From Bacillota bacterium (lineage in GTDB: Bacteria > Bacillota > UBA4882 > UBA10575): a stretch of 38,529 nucleotides of DNA. The DNA lies in NCBI GenBank assembly GCA_012735135.1, contig JAAYHY010000072.1:1-38529 (forward strand), in the 5' to 3' direction. Of the stretch, positions 16,571 through 24,124 are shown piece after piece. How positions within the stretch are numbered: position 1 is the first letter of the stretch; every line of letters starts with the position of its first letter. The notes beneath the pieces were generated by a model that was given only the letters and a program-made list of their open reading frames with translations, made no database searches and was not told where the DNA came from. The position numbers and the translations under genes were made by a program.

Positions 16571-17746
16571 ATGGTGAAAGTCAATGCCAAAATGCAAACC
16601 TTACCCCCCTATCTGTTTGCCCGGATAGAACAGAAGATCGTCGAGGCGCGCGCCCAGGGGGTCGATCTGATCAGCCTGGGGATCGGGGACCCGGATTTGC
16701 CGACGCCGCCCCATATCATCGACGCGATGACGGCAAGCCTGCGGAACCCGGCCAACCACCAGTATCCCAGTTCGGCCGGTTTATTAAGTTTCCGCCAGGC
16801 GGTGGCCGATTTTTACCGGCGGCGCTTTGGAGTGGCCCTTGATCCGAATACCGAGGTCGTCGCCCTCATCGGTTCCAAGGAAGGAATCGCCCACATTTCC
16901 TTCTGCTATCTGGACCCCGGCGACTTGAGCCTGGTGCCGGACCCCGGTTACCCGGTCTACGGGATCGGGACTTTACTGGCCGGAGGCGCCGCATATCATC
17001 TGCCTTTAACGGGCGAGAACGGCTATAAACCGGTGCTGGCCGATATACCAACCGCGGTGGCGAAAAAAGCCAAGCTGATGTTCTTGAATTATCCAAACAA
17101 CCCCACCGGTGCGGTGGCCGATCTGTCTTTCTTCAATGAGGTGGTCGCCTTTGCCCGGGAATTTGATATTTTAGTCTGTCATGATGCGGCTTACAGTGAA
17201 ATTGCGTATGATGGTTACCGGCCGCCCAGTTTCTTAATGGCGCCGGGGGCGAAGGAAGTGGGGATCGAATTTCATTCTTTATCCAAGACTTACAATATGA
17301 CCGGGTGGCGACTGGGCTGGGCCTGCGGGAACCGGGACGCGGTGGAAGTTCTGGGCCGCTTTAAATCCAATGTGGATTCCGGGGTCTTCCAGGCGATCCA
17401 GGAGGCGGGCATCGCCGCGCTCCAAGGCGACCAAACCTGTGTGGAGAGGATGCGCCGGATTTATCAGGAACGCCGGGACTTGGTCATCGCCGGCCTGCAG
17501 GCGATGGGGTGGCGCCTGGAACAGCCCCGGGCCGGGCTCTACGTCTGGGCGCCGACGCCGCGGGGCTTGACGGCGGAGCAGTTTGCCGAATTGGTCTTGG
17601 AAAAAGCGCAGGTGATCATTACCCCGGGGCGCGGTTACGGGGAGCGGGGTGAAGGTTTCTTCCGGATTTCTTTGACGACCCCGACTGACCGCTTGCGCAC
17701 GGCCTTGAAGCGGATGCAATCCGCCCTCGGCCGGGTGGAGATCTAG
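16571..17746 (+). CDS. dapL: LL-diaminopimelate aminotransferase
   Basis: PLP enzyme that makes LL-diaminopimelate directly from tetrahydrodipicolinate with glutamate as amino donor, by-passing the acylated DapD/C/E route. About 391 residues, fold-type [18 protein letters not shown] and [17 protein letters not shown] are near the N-terminus. [11 protein letters not shown] follows. The PLP lysine is in [16 protein letters not shown] (Lys239). DapL and other class I/II aminotransferases look alike; the pairing with dapF makes DapL the best call. ATG 16571 is preferred over TTG 16568, with GAAGGAAGG upstream. Confidence 0.88.
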   Translation: MVKVNAKMQTLPPYLFARIEQKIVEARAQGVDLISLGIGDPDLPTPPHIIDAMTASLRNPANHQYPSSAGLLSFRQAVADFYRRRFGVALDPNTEVVALIGSKEGIAHISFCYLDPGDLSLVPDPGYPVYGIGTLLAGGAAYHLPLTGENGYKPVLADIPTAVAKKAKLMFLNYPNNPTGAVADLSFFNEVVAFAREFDILVCHDAAYSEIAYDGYRPPSFLMAPGAKEVGIEFHSLSKTYNMTGWRLGWACGNRDAVEVLGRFKSNVDSGVFQAIQEAGIAALQGDQTCVERMRRIYQERRDLVIAGLQAMGWRLEQPRAGLYVWAPTPRGLTAEQFAELVLEKAQVIITPGRGYGERGEGFFRISLTTPTDRLRTALKRMQSALGRVEI

Positions 17747-17782
17747 CCTGTGTTCAACGGGCGCAGAGGAGGGTTAAGAACC

Positions 17783-19057
17783 ATGTCCATTACAGCGATT
17801 GTTGGCGTAAATTGGGGGGATGAAGGCAAGGGCAGAATCGTTGATTATCTGGCCGGCGAATATCAAATTGTCGTCCGCTACCAAGGCGGGAACAATGCCG
17901 GCCATACGGTGATTAACGAGCATGGGAAGTTTGCCTTGAACTTACTGCCTTCGGGCATTTTTCACCCGGGAACGCTCAATATTTTAGGGACGGGGACGGT
18001 CATCGATCTGCAGCATCTGGTCAAAGAGATCGAAGGCGTCCGGGCCAGGGGGGTGCATGTTGATGCCGATAACCTGAAGATTAGCGACCGGGCGATGATC
18101 TGTTTTCCCTTCCACCAAGCCCAGGACCGGTTGGAGGAGGCGCGGTTGGGCAGTAAGAAATACGGTTCCACCGTGCGGGGGATTGCTCCGGTCTATGGGG
18201 ATAAGTACCTCAAAAAAGGAATTCAGATCGGCGAGTTATTCTACCCCGAATATCTGAAGGAAAGAGTCGCCACGGTCTTAGAATGGAAAAACGCGGAACT
18301 GACCAAAGTCTATGGCGGTCAGGGCTATCAACTGGGGGAGATCCTGGCGTGGCTGGCCGAGTACGGAGAAAAACTCAAGCCTATGATCACCGATACCACC
18401 GCTCTCTTAAAACAAGCGGTCAAAGATGGGAAGAAAATCCTCTTCGAAGCACAGCTGGGCGCCTTACGGGATATCCACTACGGCATCTATCCTTTTACCT
18501 CTTCCTCCTCCCCCTTAGCGGCGTTTGCCCCGGTGGGCGCGGGGTTGTTTAACCGGCCGCTGGAGCGGATCATTGGGGTGGTGAAAGCCTATTCCACTTG
18601 CGTCGGGGAAGGCCCCTTTGTCACCGAACTATTTGATGAGGTTGGCGACCGGCTGCGGAAGATCGGAGCGGAATATGGGGCCGCGACCGGCCGGCCGCGA
18701 CGCATCGGCTACCTCGACTTGGTGGCCACCAAATACGGGGCGGAACTACAAGGGGCGACCGAATTGGCCTTGACCAAACTGGATGTCTTATCCGGTGAAA
18801 AGAAGCTCAAGGTCTGCGTCGGTTATGAGATCGACGGGGAGGTGGTAACCGCCTTTCCGCTTACTCCGTTATTGTATAAAGCCAAGCCGGTCTATGTGGA
18901 GCTGGACGGTTGGGAAGAAGATATTTCCCCGGTGCGGTCCTATTCGGATTTGCCGGCCAAAACCCGCCACTATATCCAGTATATCGAGGACTGGCTGGAG
19001 ATTCCGGTCAAATATATTTCGGTGGGGGCGAAAAGGGAGGAGATGATTGTGCGGTAA
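17783..19057 (+). CDS. purA: Adenylosuccinate synthetase
   Basis: First committed step to AMP: joins aspartate to IMP using GTP. The 424 residues start ITAIVGVNWGDEGKGRIVDYL with the GDEGKG nucleotide loop, then YQGGNNAGHTVI, GTGTVID, and GPFVTELFDEVGDRLRKIGAEYGAATGRPRRIGYLDL, all family hallmarks. ATG 17783 has GAGGAGGG upstream; an in-frame start 33 bp earlier is not supported. Repeat copy 3 begins one base after the stop codon. The gene follows dapL by 36 bp and is probably in the same transcript; both enzymes draw on aspartate or glutamate nitrogen. Confidence 0.95.
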   Translation: MSITAIVGVNWGDEGKGRIVDYLAGEYQIVVRYQGGNNAGHTVINEHGKFALNLLPSGIFHPGTLNILGTGTVIDLQHLVKEIEGVRARGVHVDADNLKISDRAMICFPFHQAQDRLEEARLGSKKYGSTVRGIAPVYGDKYLKKGIQIGELFYPEYLKERVATVLEWKNAELTKVYGGQGYQLGEILAWLAEYGEKLKPMITDTTALLKQAVKDGKKILFEAQLGALRDIHYGIYPFTSSSSPLAAFAPVGAGLFNRPLERIIGVVKAYSTCVGEGPFVTELFDEVGDRLRKIGAEYGAATGRPRRIGYLDLVATKYGAELQGATELALTKLDVLSGEKKLKVCVGYEIDGEVVTAFPLTPLLYKAKPVYVELDGWEEDISPVRSYSDLPAKTRHYIQYIEDWLEIPVKYISVGAKREEMIVR

Positions 19058-19058
19058 T

Positions 19059-19270
19059 GCCAGGGCTGAATGGTGTTTTCCTCCTTTCGGTGAATTTCTT
19101 GGCATATTCTAGAGCTCAGCTCCGTTGAAAGCGGGCAGCCGCTTTATGGTTCTTCCTGAACCAAAAGCGGCGCGTGACTTCCTGTCGCGCGACCCGCTCT
19201 CATACTCCGCTTCGCTAAGAATACTTAACCAAGAAATTCAAAGCATACGGAAAACACCATTCAGCCCAGC
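19059..19270 (+). repeat. Intergenic palindromic repeat, copy 3 (complete, about 212 bp)
   Basis: Same architecture and central sequence as copy 2. Outer arms: GGGCTGAATGGTGTTTTCC with its exact complement at the right end. Relative to copy 2, an outer-stem G-C pair has become T-A (19067/19263), and an inner-stem C-G pair has become G-C (19101/19230). One C-G pair in the second apical hairpin has become T-G (CGCGTGAC/GTCGCGCG). The junction stem next to the apical hairpins is less well paired here. It starts right after the purA stop and lies upstream of the glmS promoter. Confidence 0.85.
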
Positions 19271-19281
19271 TCAGGTAAAGG

Positions 19282-19310
19282 TTGGTAATTGTTTGCACAT
19301 GGGGTAAATA
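19282..19310 (+). promoter_or_regulatory. Probable promoter of the glmS ribozyme transcript
   Basis: -35 TTGGTA (19282-19287), 17-bp spacer, -10 TAAATA (19305-19310), between repeat copy 3 and the ribozyme. A four-codon frame behind a good ribosome site (GGGAGGTGATGATG near 19347) follows; its meaning is unknown. Confidence 0.5.
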
Positions 19311-19392
19311 CAGAAAGGGGGTGATCAGGTATTCACTATTTTGACCGGGAGGTGATGATGGGTTCATAGCGAGAATTGAAGATAAATCAAAT

Positions 19393-19529
19393 TAAATAGA
19401 AGCGCCAGGACTTGGCGGCAGCCAAGTTGACGAGGTGGGGGATCTCGGAAGATTCGGCGGGTGACCCCCGGTTGGGCCACGACCGTTAAAGAATTGACAA
19501 AACCGTCCAGTGATGGACGGGACAAAAGA
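19393..19529 (+). ncRNA. glmS ribozyme (glucosamine-6-phosphate-activated self-cleaving riboswitch)
   Basis: Cleaves the glmS mRNA when glucosamine-6-phosphate is bound, lowering GlmS synthesis. The conserved core is easy to recognise: AAATAGAAGCGCCAGGACTT with the cleavage site between A19401 and G19402, GGCGGCAGCCAAGTTGACGA, GAAGATTCGGCGGGTGACCC, GACCGTTAAAGAATTGACAA, and the P4 hairpin CCGTCCAGTGATGGACGG (19503-19520). It ends about 188 nt before the glmS start codon. The remaining leader has two inverted repeats (TTAACA/TGTTAA near 19560-19580, and AAGGCTT/AAGCCTT at 19611-19617 and 19652-19658) of unknown role. Confidence 0.95.
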
Positions 19530-19716
19530 TTCGGGTGGCTTATTTTGTGTTGGCTTTTTTAACAACGGAAGGAAATGTTAACTTGCGGAGGTGCTCCGAG
19601 CATCATAAATAAGGCTTGACTTGTCCCAAGCTATCAACAGAGGGTGAATTAAAGCCTTGTTCCTTTCCGGTCTGCTTTTCAATTAAAATCTGTATACTTG
19701 GAGGTTAAATAGATTA

Positions 19717-21546
19717 ATGTGCGGAATTATGGGTTATGTCGGCTCCGGTGAGACGGTCTCCATCATCCTGGACGGCCTGGAGAAGCTGGAATACCGGGGT
19801 TACGATTCGGTCGGTCTTGCCACCGTAGAGCGCGGGAGAATTAAAACCCAAAAAACGGTGGGGCGTTTGGCGGCTCTCCGTAAAATGCTAGCGGGGAACG
19901 GGAAACGGGGCGGAGCCGGGATTGGCCATACCCGGTGGGCGACCCATGGGCGCCCGTCGGAGCGGAACGCCCACCCCCATCTGGATTGTAACCAACGGCT
20001 TGCCGTTGTGCATAACGGGATCATCGAAAACTACCAGGAACTTAGGGAGCAACTGCAAAAAAAGGGGCATATTTTTATTTCGGAGACCGATACGGAAGTG
20101 GTCGCCCATTTGATTGAGGATTATTACAAGGGCGACCTGCTTGCGGCGGTCCGGAGGATCCTCGGCCAGCTAAAGGGCTCCTATGCCTTGGCGGTTTTAT
20201 CCGCGGATGAACCCGGCAAGATAGTCGTGGCGCGGAAGTCCAGTCCGCTGGTGATCGGGCTGGGTACGGGGGAGAATTATATTGCATCCGATATTACGGC
20301 ACTGCTGGATAAAACCCGGGACCTTTTTATTTTGGACGACAACGAACTGGCGGAGGTTACGCCCGCGGCGGTCCGCCTGACCAAGGCGGACGGGACCGAA
20401 GTGACCAAAGAAGTCTTTCGGGTGGAATGGGATGCGGTCACCGCGGAAAAAAATGGTTATGAAGATTTTATGCGCAAGGAGATCCACGAGCAGCCCCAGG
20501 CCCTCCAGGAAACCCTGGCCGGACGGGTTGACTGGGAAAAAGGGACCGTTGTCTTTCCTGAACTCAAAATTGGCCGGGATGACCTGTCGGCCATCCGCCG
20601 GATTCACCTGGTGGCCTGCGGCACAGCCTATCATGCCGGGGTGGTCGGTAAATATATCTTTGAAAGACTCTTACGGCTCCCCGTCGAAGTCGATCTGGCC
20701 TCCGAATACCGTTACCGCCAGGCGATTATTGGTCCGGACGTCTTAACGATTGTGATCTCCCAGTCGGGCGAGACCGCCGACACGTTGGCCGCTTTAAGGC
20801 TGTCGCAGGCAAAAGGTTCCCGCGTGCTGGGGATCACCAACGTAATCGGCAGTTCGGTGGCGCGGGAAGCGGATGAAGTCATCCTTACCCAGGCCGGACC
20901 GGAGATTGCGGTCGCCTCCACCAAAGCCTATACCACCCAACTATTAAGCCTCTATCTGCTGGGGATTTACTTTGCGCAGGAACTGGGCACCTTGGAGGAG
21001 GCTCTCCGGCAGCAGCTGCTCACGGAGGTGAAGCTCCTCCCGCATTTGCTGGAGAAGACCTTGGCCACGGAAACGAAGATTAAAGAGTTTGCCGAGGATT
21101 TTAAGGCCAAGGAGAATATCTTTTTTATCGGACGGGGGTTGGATTATCCCAGTTCGATGGAGGGGGCCTTGAAACTGAAGGAGATCTCCTATATTAATGC
21201 CCAAGCCTACGCCGCCGGGGAACTGAAACACGGAACCCTGGCCTTGATCGAGGAAGGAGTGCCCGTTTTTGCTTTGGCCACCCAACCGGACCTCTACGAA
21301 AAGATGCTGAGCAACATCAAAGAGGTGAAAGCCAGGGAAGCGACGGTGGTGGCCCTCGTGAGCGCCGGTGATTACAAGACGGAAAAATCCGTGGACTATG
21401 CCTTATATATCCCCAAAACCCATCCTTTTTTCACCCCAATCCTCGCGGTGGTGCCTTTACAACTCTTCGCTTATCATGTGGCGAAGGTGCGCGGTTGTGA
21501 TGTGGATAAACCACGGAATCTGGCGAAAAGCGTTACTGTTGAATAA
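19717..21546 (+). CDS. glmS: Glutamine-fructose-6-phosphate aminotransferase (isomerizing)
   Basis: Makes glucosamine-6-phosphate from fructose-6-phosphate and glutamine, the entry step to cell-wall amino sugars. The 609-residue protein starts MCGIMGYVG with nucleophile Cys2. It has GHTRWATHGRPSERNAHPH and HNGIIENYQEL in the glutaminase domain. Two sugar isomerase (SIS) domains follow (VACGTAYHAG, SQSGETADTLAAL, STKAYTTQLL, GRGLDYPSSMEGALKLKEIS). The family C-terminus PRNLAKSVTVE is present. GGAGG lies upstream. It is controlled by the ribozyme in its leader, and an intrinsic terminator-like hairpin follows. Confidence 0.97.
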   Translation: MCGIMGYVGSGETVSIILDGLEKLEYRGYDSVGLATVERGRIKTQKTVGRLAALRKMLAGNGKRGGAGIGHTRWATHGRPSERNAHPHLDCNQRLAVVHNGIIENYQELREQLQKKGHIFISETDTEVVAHLIEDYYKGDLLAAVRRILGQLKGSYALAVLSADEPGKIVVARKSSPLVIGLGTGENYIASDITALLDKTRDLFILDDNELAEVTPAAVRLTKADGTEVTKEVFRVEWDAVTAEKNGYEDFMRKEIHEQPQALQETLAGRVDWEKGTVVFPELKIGRDDLSAIRRIHLVACGTAYHAGVVGKYIFERLLRLPVEVDLASEYRYRQAIIGPDVLTIVISQSGETADTLAALRLSQAKGSRVLGITNVIGSSVAREADEVILTQAGPEIAVASTKAYTTQLLSLYLLGIYFAQELGTLEEALRQQLLTEVKLLPHLLEKTLATETKIKEFAEDFKAKENIFFIGRGLDYPSSMEGALKLKEISYINAQAYAAGELKHGTLALIEEGVPVFALATQPDLYEKMLSNIKEVKAREATVVALVSAGDYKTEKSVDYALYIPKTHPFFTPILAVVPLQLFAYHVAKVRGCDVDKPRNLAKSVTVE

Positions 21547-21560
21547 ACTTTGGCCAGGGG

Positions 21561-21590
21561 AAGGGAGGCGGAACCCCCGCTTCCCTTTTC
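21561..21590 (+). terminator. Terminator after glmS
   Basis: AAGGGAGGCGG, loop AACCC, CCGCTTCCCTT: eleven pairs including one G-T, then TTCC. The T-tract is short. It begins 14 bp after the glmS stop. Confidence 0.65.
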
Positions 21591-21744
21591 CGATCACGCC
21601 GGTACAGGTCGGCCGGAAACTACAGAGCAAAAGTCCGTCAAAGGAAAAAGCAGATCAAAGACGGGTTAACGGTTCATTGCAATCTGACTTAACGTTTTTT
21701 GTGCCGAAAAAAGGATAAGGCTGGGAAGATCCGGGGGTGAAACC

Positions 21745-22389
21745 ATGATTGGGGTGATTGATTACAAGGCGGGGAATGCCCCGAGCGTGCTAAATGCGCT
21801 CCGCACGTTAAATATAAAGGCCCGGTTGGTCTCCACGCCGGAAGCGTTGGATTCGGTAACGGGGCTCATCCTGCCGGGGGTCGGTTCGGCCCGGGCGACG
21901 ATGGACTCTTTACGTGAGTTAGGGCTGATTCCCGCTTTAGAAGAGAAGGTTTTCGGGGAGAAAACTCCGTTTTTGGGAATCTGCATTGGGATGCAGATCT
22001 TAATGGAATACAGCGCAGAAGGGGATACCCCATGCCTGGGTTGGCTCAAGGGAAGGGTGGATAAGTTCGACGGCGCGGTCCGGATTCCCCAGATGGGCTG
22101 GAATAAGGTAACTTTCCAGCGGAGGGATCCCGTTCTTGCGGGCTTACCGGAAAAAGAGTTTTTTTACTTTGTCAACTCTTACTACGTGCGTCCGGAGGCG
22201 GAAGAGGTGGTCCTGGCGACCACCCACTACGGGAGGGAGTTCTGTTCGATGCTGGCCTGGGGGCCGATCTATGCCACCCAGTTTCATACGGAAAAAAGCG
22301 GGGCGGCCGGTTTACAACTTTTAAAGAATTTTGCCTCGCTAGCGGGAGGTGGGCGATCTGCTGACGAAACGCCTCATTGCCTGTTTTGA
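21745..22389 (+). CDS. hisH: HisH-like glutamine amidotransferase subunit
   Basis: Class I glutaminase that supplies ammonia to the HisF-like partner. The 214-residue protein has the nucleophile region FLGICIGMQILMEYS (Cys near residue 79), the oxyanion part LPGVGSARATMDSL, and the His/Glu pair in QFHTEKSG, where most HisH proteins have QFHPEKS. PQMGWNKV and FYFVNSYYV are also HisH hallmarks. Its last 41 bp overlap the hisF-like gene. No other histidine gene is in the window, so the pair is an orphan. It could belong to a histidine pathway split over the chromosome or to a specialised amidation reaction, as known for WbuY/WbuZ-type pairs. Confidence 0.8.
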   Translation: MIGVIDYKAGNAPSVLNALRTLNIKARLVSTPEALDSVTGLILPGVGSARATMDSLRELGLIPALEEKVFGEKTPFLGICIGMQILMEYSAEGDTPCLGWLKGRVDKFDGAVRIPQMGWNKVTFQRRDPVLAGLPEKEFFYFVNSYYVRPEAEEVVLATTHYGREFCSMLAWGPIYATQFHTEKSGAAGLQLLKNFASLAGGGRSADETPHCLF

Positions 22390-23179
22390 CATGCAAAACG
22401 GGATGGTGACGAAAGCCCGTCAATTTCAGAATAACATCCCGGTTGACCGGGCGGAGTTGGTGGCCGACCGGGTTTACCAGGATCAGATCGATGAAATTAT
22501 TTTTTATGATATCACCGCCAGCGCCCAAAAGCGGTGCATCGACCTGGAAACCGTGGCGAAAGTGGCGAGAAAAGTCTTTGTCCCCTTTACGGTAGGGGGC
22601 GGGATTAAAAATCTGGATGAGATGTACCAAGTGCTCAAGGCGGGAGCGGAGAAGATCAGCATCGACTCGATGGCCGTCCGCTGCCCTGATTTAATCCGGG
22701 AAGGAGCCCTCGCCTTCGGCCGGCAATGTATCGTCCTAAGTATGCAGGTTAAACGGGTGGCCAAGAGTGGCCGTATTCCCAGCGGTTATGAGATTATGAT
22801 TGACGGCGCCCGGGTCGCCACCGGCCTTGATGCGGTGGTCTGGGCGCGAAAGGGGGAAGAGCTTGGCGCCGGCGAAATTTGCGTAAACAGTATCGACCGC
22901 GACGGTACCCATGCCGGGTATGACCTGGCGCTGACGGCTTTGATCAGCCAACAGGTGAATGTGCCGGTGATTGCGTCCGGCGGGGCGGGTCATCCCCGCC
23001 ATGTGGCGGAAGTCTTTACGCGGACCGGCGCTTCGGGGGCGATCATCAGTTCCATGCTCTATTCCCCGCTCATGCCGCGAAATTACACGGTGCGGGAGAT
23101 CAAGGACTATTTGGCTGACTGCCGGATTCCGGTTCGCCCTTGGGTGGAAACGGATCCGGGAATGAAAACACAAGCATAG
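22349..23179 (+). CDS. hisF: HisF-like cyclase subunit, catalytic Asp replaced
   Basis: TIM-barrel protein related to imidazole glycerol phosphate synthase cyclase. It keeps KRLIACFD (the first catalytic Asp of HisF), Lys in MVTKA, DITAS, the phosphate loops TVGGGI and ASGGAG, and SIDRDGTHAGYD. In the strand where HisF has AIDAKR, with the second catalytic Asp (Asp130 of Thermotoga HisF), this protein has SMQVKR. The usual DP-containing loop 1 is also altered. Function may therefore differ from textbook HisF. The start is uncertain: GTG 22349 lies within the only ribosome site (GGGAGG), while the family start (M-L-T-K-R) would need CTG 22358. It overlaps hisH by 41 bp, so the two are coupled. 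Confidence 0.75.
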   Translation: MGDLLTKRLIACFDMQNGMVTKARQFQNNIPVDRAELVADRVYQDQIDEIIFYDITASAQKRCIDLETVAKVARKVFVPFTVGGGIKNLDEMYQVLKAGAEKISIDSMAVRCPDLIREGALAFGRQCIVLSMQVKRVAKSGRIPSGYEIMIDGARVATGLDAVVWARKGEELGAGEICVNSIDRDGTHAGYDLALTALISQQVNVPVIASGGAGHPRHVAEVFTRTGASGAIISSMLYSPLMPRNYTVREIKDYLADCRIPVRPWVETDPGMKTQA

Positions 23180-23187
23180 AAGATCTC

Positions 23188-23246
23188 TTGACAAAAAAGG
23201 GAAAGGAAATTAGAATAGAATTGTCTTGAATAACCGGTCAGTCAAG
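23188..23246 (+). promoter_or_regulatory. Promoter and probable operator of the first TetR gene
   Basis: -35 TTGACA (23188-23193), 17-bp spacer, -10 TAGAAT (23211-23216), close to consensus. Just at the expected transcript start is TGAATAACCGGTCAGTCAA (23228-23246), which matches TGACCAAACGGTCAGTCAA (24043-24061) upstream of the radical SAM gene in 16 of 19 bases. This points to one regulator acting on both. Confidence 0.7.
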
Positions 23247-23258
23247 GAGTCGAGTTAT

Positions 23259-23993
23259 TTGGTAAATATCGAACAACAGCAAGCCAAAGAGCGAATTTTG
23301 AACGCTTCGATCCAGTTGTTTTCGCAAAAAGGGTATGATGGCACCCGGGTCAGTGAAATTGCGGAAGTGGCAAAAGTAACTAAAGCGCTAATCTATTATT
23401 ATTTTAAAAGCAAAGAAGAGATCCTGGATCATCTGGTCCATTCCCTGCTGGAGAATGCGGCGGCGATGACGATGGATTTTATTCATACCAATATTGTTCA
23501 GATGATTAAAGACGGCCGCCTGGATATTTTGCCCGACCGGCTACACTTTATGGACAAAGCGGCCATTGAGTGCTTTTTAGAAAATGCCCAAGTCTATTTT
23601 GAACAGGTTCTCGATTATGTTTTGGAGTACCGGCAGATTATCCGCATCCTGATGCTTGAATCTTTGAAGGATAGCAAACATCATAATGAATTGTTTCAAC
23701 TAATGGATTTTACCCGGAGTGACGAAGGAAATCTTATTTTGAAAACCATCTCCGCCGTCGACCAAGAATTTAGTTATTCCCATGATTTACTGGTCTTTAA
23801 TTTTTTCTATACCATTTGTCCGCTGCTCAATTTTGCGGTTTATTATGACGAGTATCAAGCATTGAGCGGTTTAAGCGGTAACCAGCTCCGGACAGCTTTT
23901 CTCCGTTCCTCCCAGATTATTTTCCGTTCCTTAATTACCGGACAGGATATTTTGTTAAAGAACCATGGCGTAAAACTAAAGAATCAGGTCTGA
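23259..23993 (+). CDS. TetR/AcrR-family transcriptional regulator 1
   Basis: DNA-binding repressor-like protein of about 244 residues. The N-terminal domain is typical: AKERILNASIQLFSQKGYDG, then the helix-turn-helix TRVSEIAEVAKVTKALIYYYFKSKEEIL. The long C-terminal ligand domain is hydrophobic and aromatic and has no recognisable ligand motif. The start is probably TTG 23259, nine bases after AAGGAG; the in-frame TTG at 23226 falls at the predicted transcription start and within the operator. Likely autoregulated through 23228-23246, and likely controls the radical SAM gene 131 bp downstream. The ligand is unknown. Similar in layout to the second TetR protein at 34321. Confidence 0.85.
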   Translation: MVNIEQQQAKERILNASIQLFSQKGYDGTRVSEIAEVAKVTKALIYYYFKSKEEILDHLVHSLLENAAAMTMDFIHTNIVQMIKDGRLDILPDRLHFMDKAAIECFLENAQVYFEQVLDYVLEYRQIIRILMLESLKDSKHHNELFQLMDFTRSDEGNLILKTISAVDQEFSYSHDLLVFNFFYTICPLLNFAVYYDEYQALSGLSGNQLRTAFLRSSQIIFRSLITGQDILLKNHGVKLKNQV

Positions 23994-24042
23994 ATCTTTA
24001 AAGATGGAATATAAATAGACCAGGTTTTTTTTTAAACATTCC

Positions 24043-24083
24043 TGACCAAACGGTCAGTCAACTAGTTGGCCCTTAGTCAACTG
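24043..24083 (+). promoter_or_regulatory. Operator-like repeats upstream of the radical SAM gene
   Basis: The palindrome TGACC-AAAC-GGTCA (24043-24056) is followed by AGTCAACT, CAACTAGTTG, a second AGTCAACT and TGACC. So a GGTCAGT...ACTGACC inverted repeat of about 35 bp overlaps the palindrome. It shares CGGTCAGTCAA with the TetR promoter region. A-rich sequence and AAGGAGGAG lead to the start codon. Confidence 0.6.
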
Positions 24084-24124
24084 ACCTTATAAATTAAATA
24101 AAAAAAGAAAAAGGAGGAGTAAAG

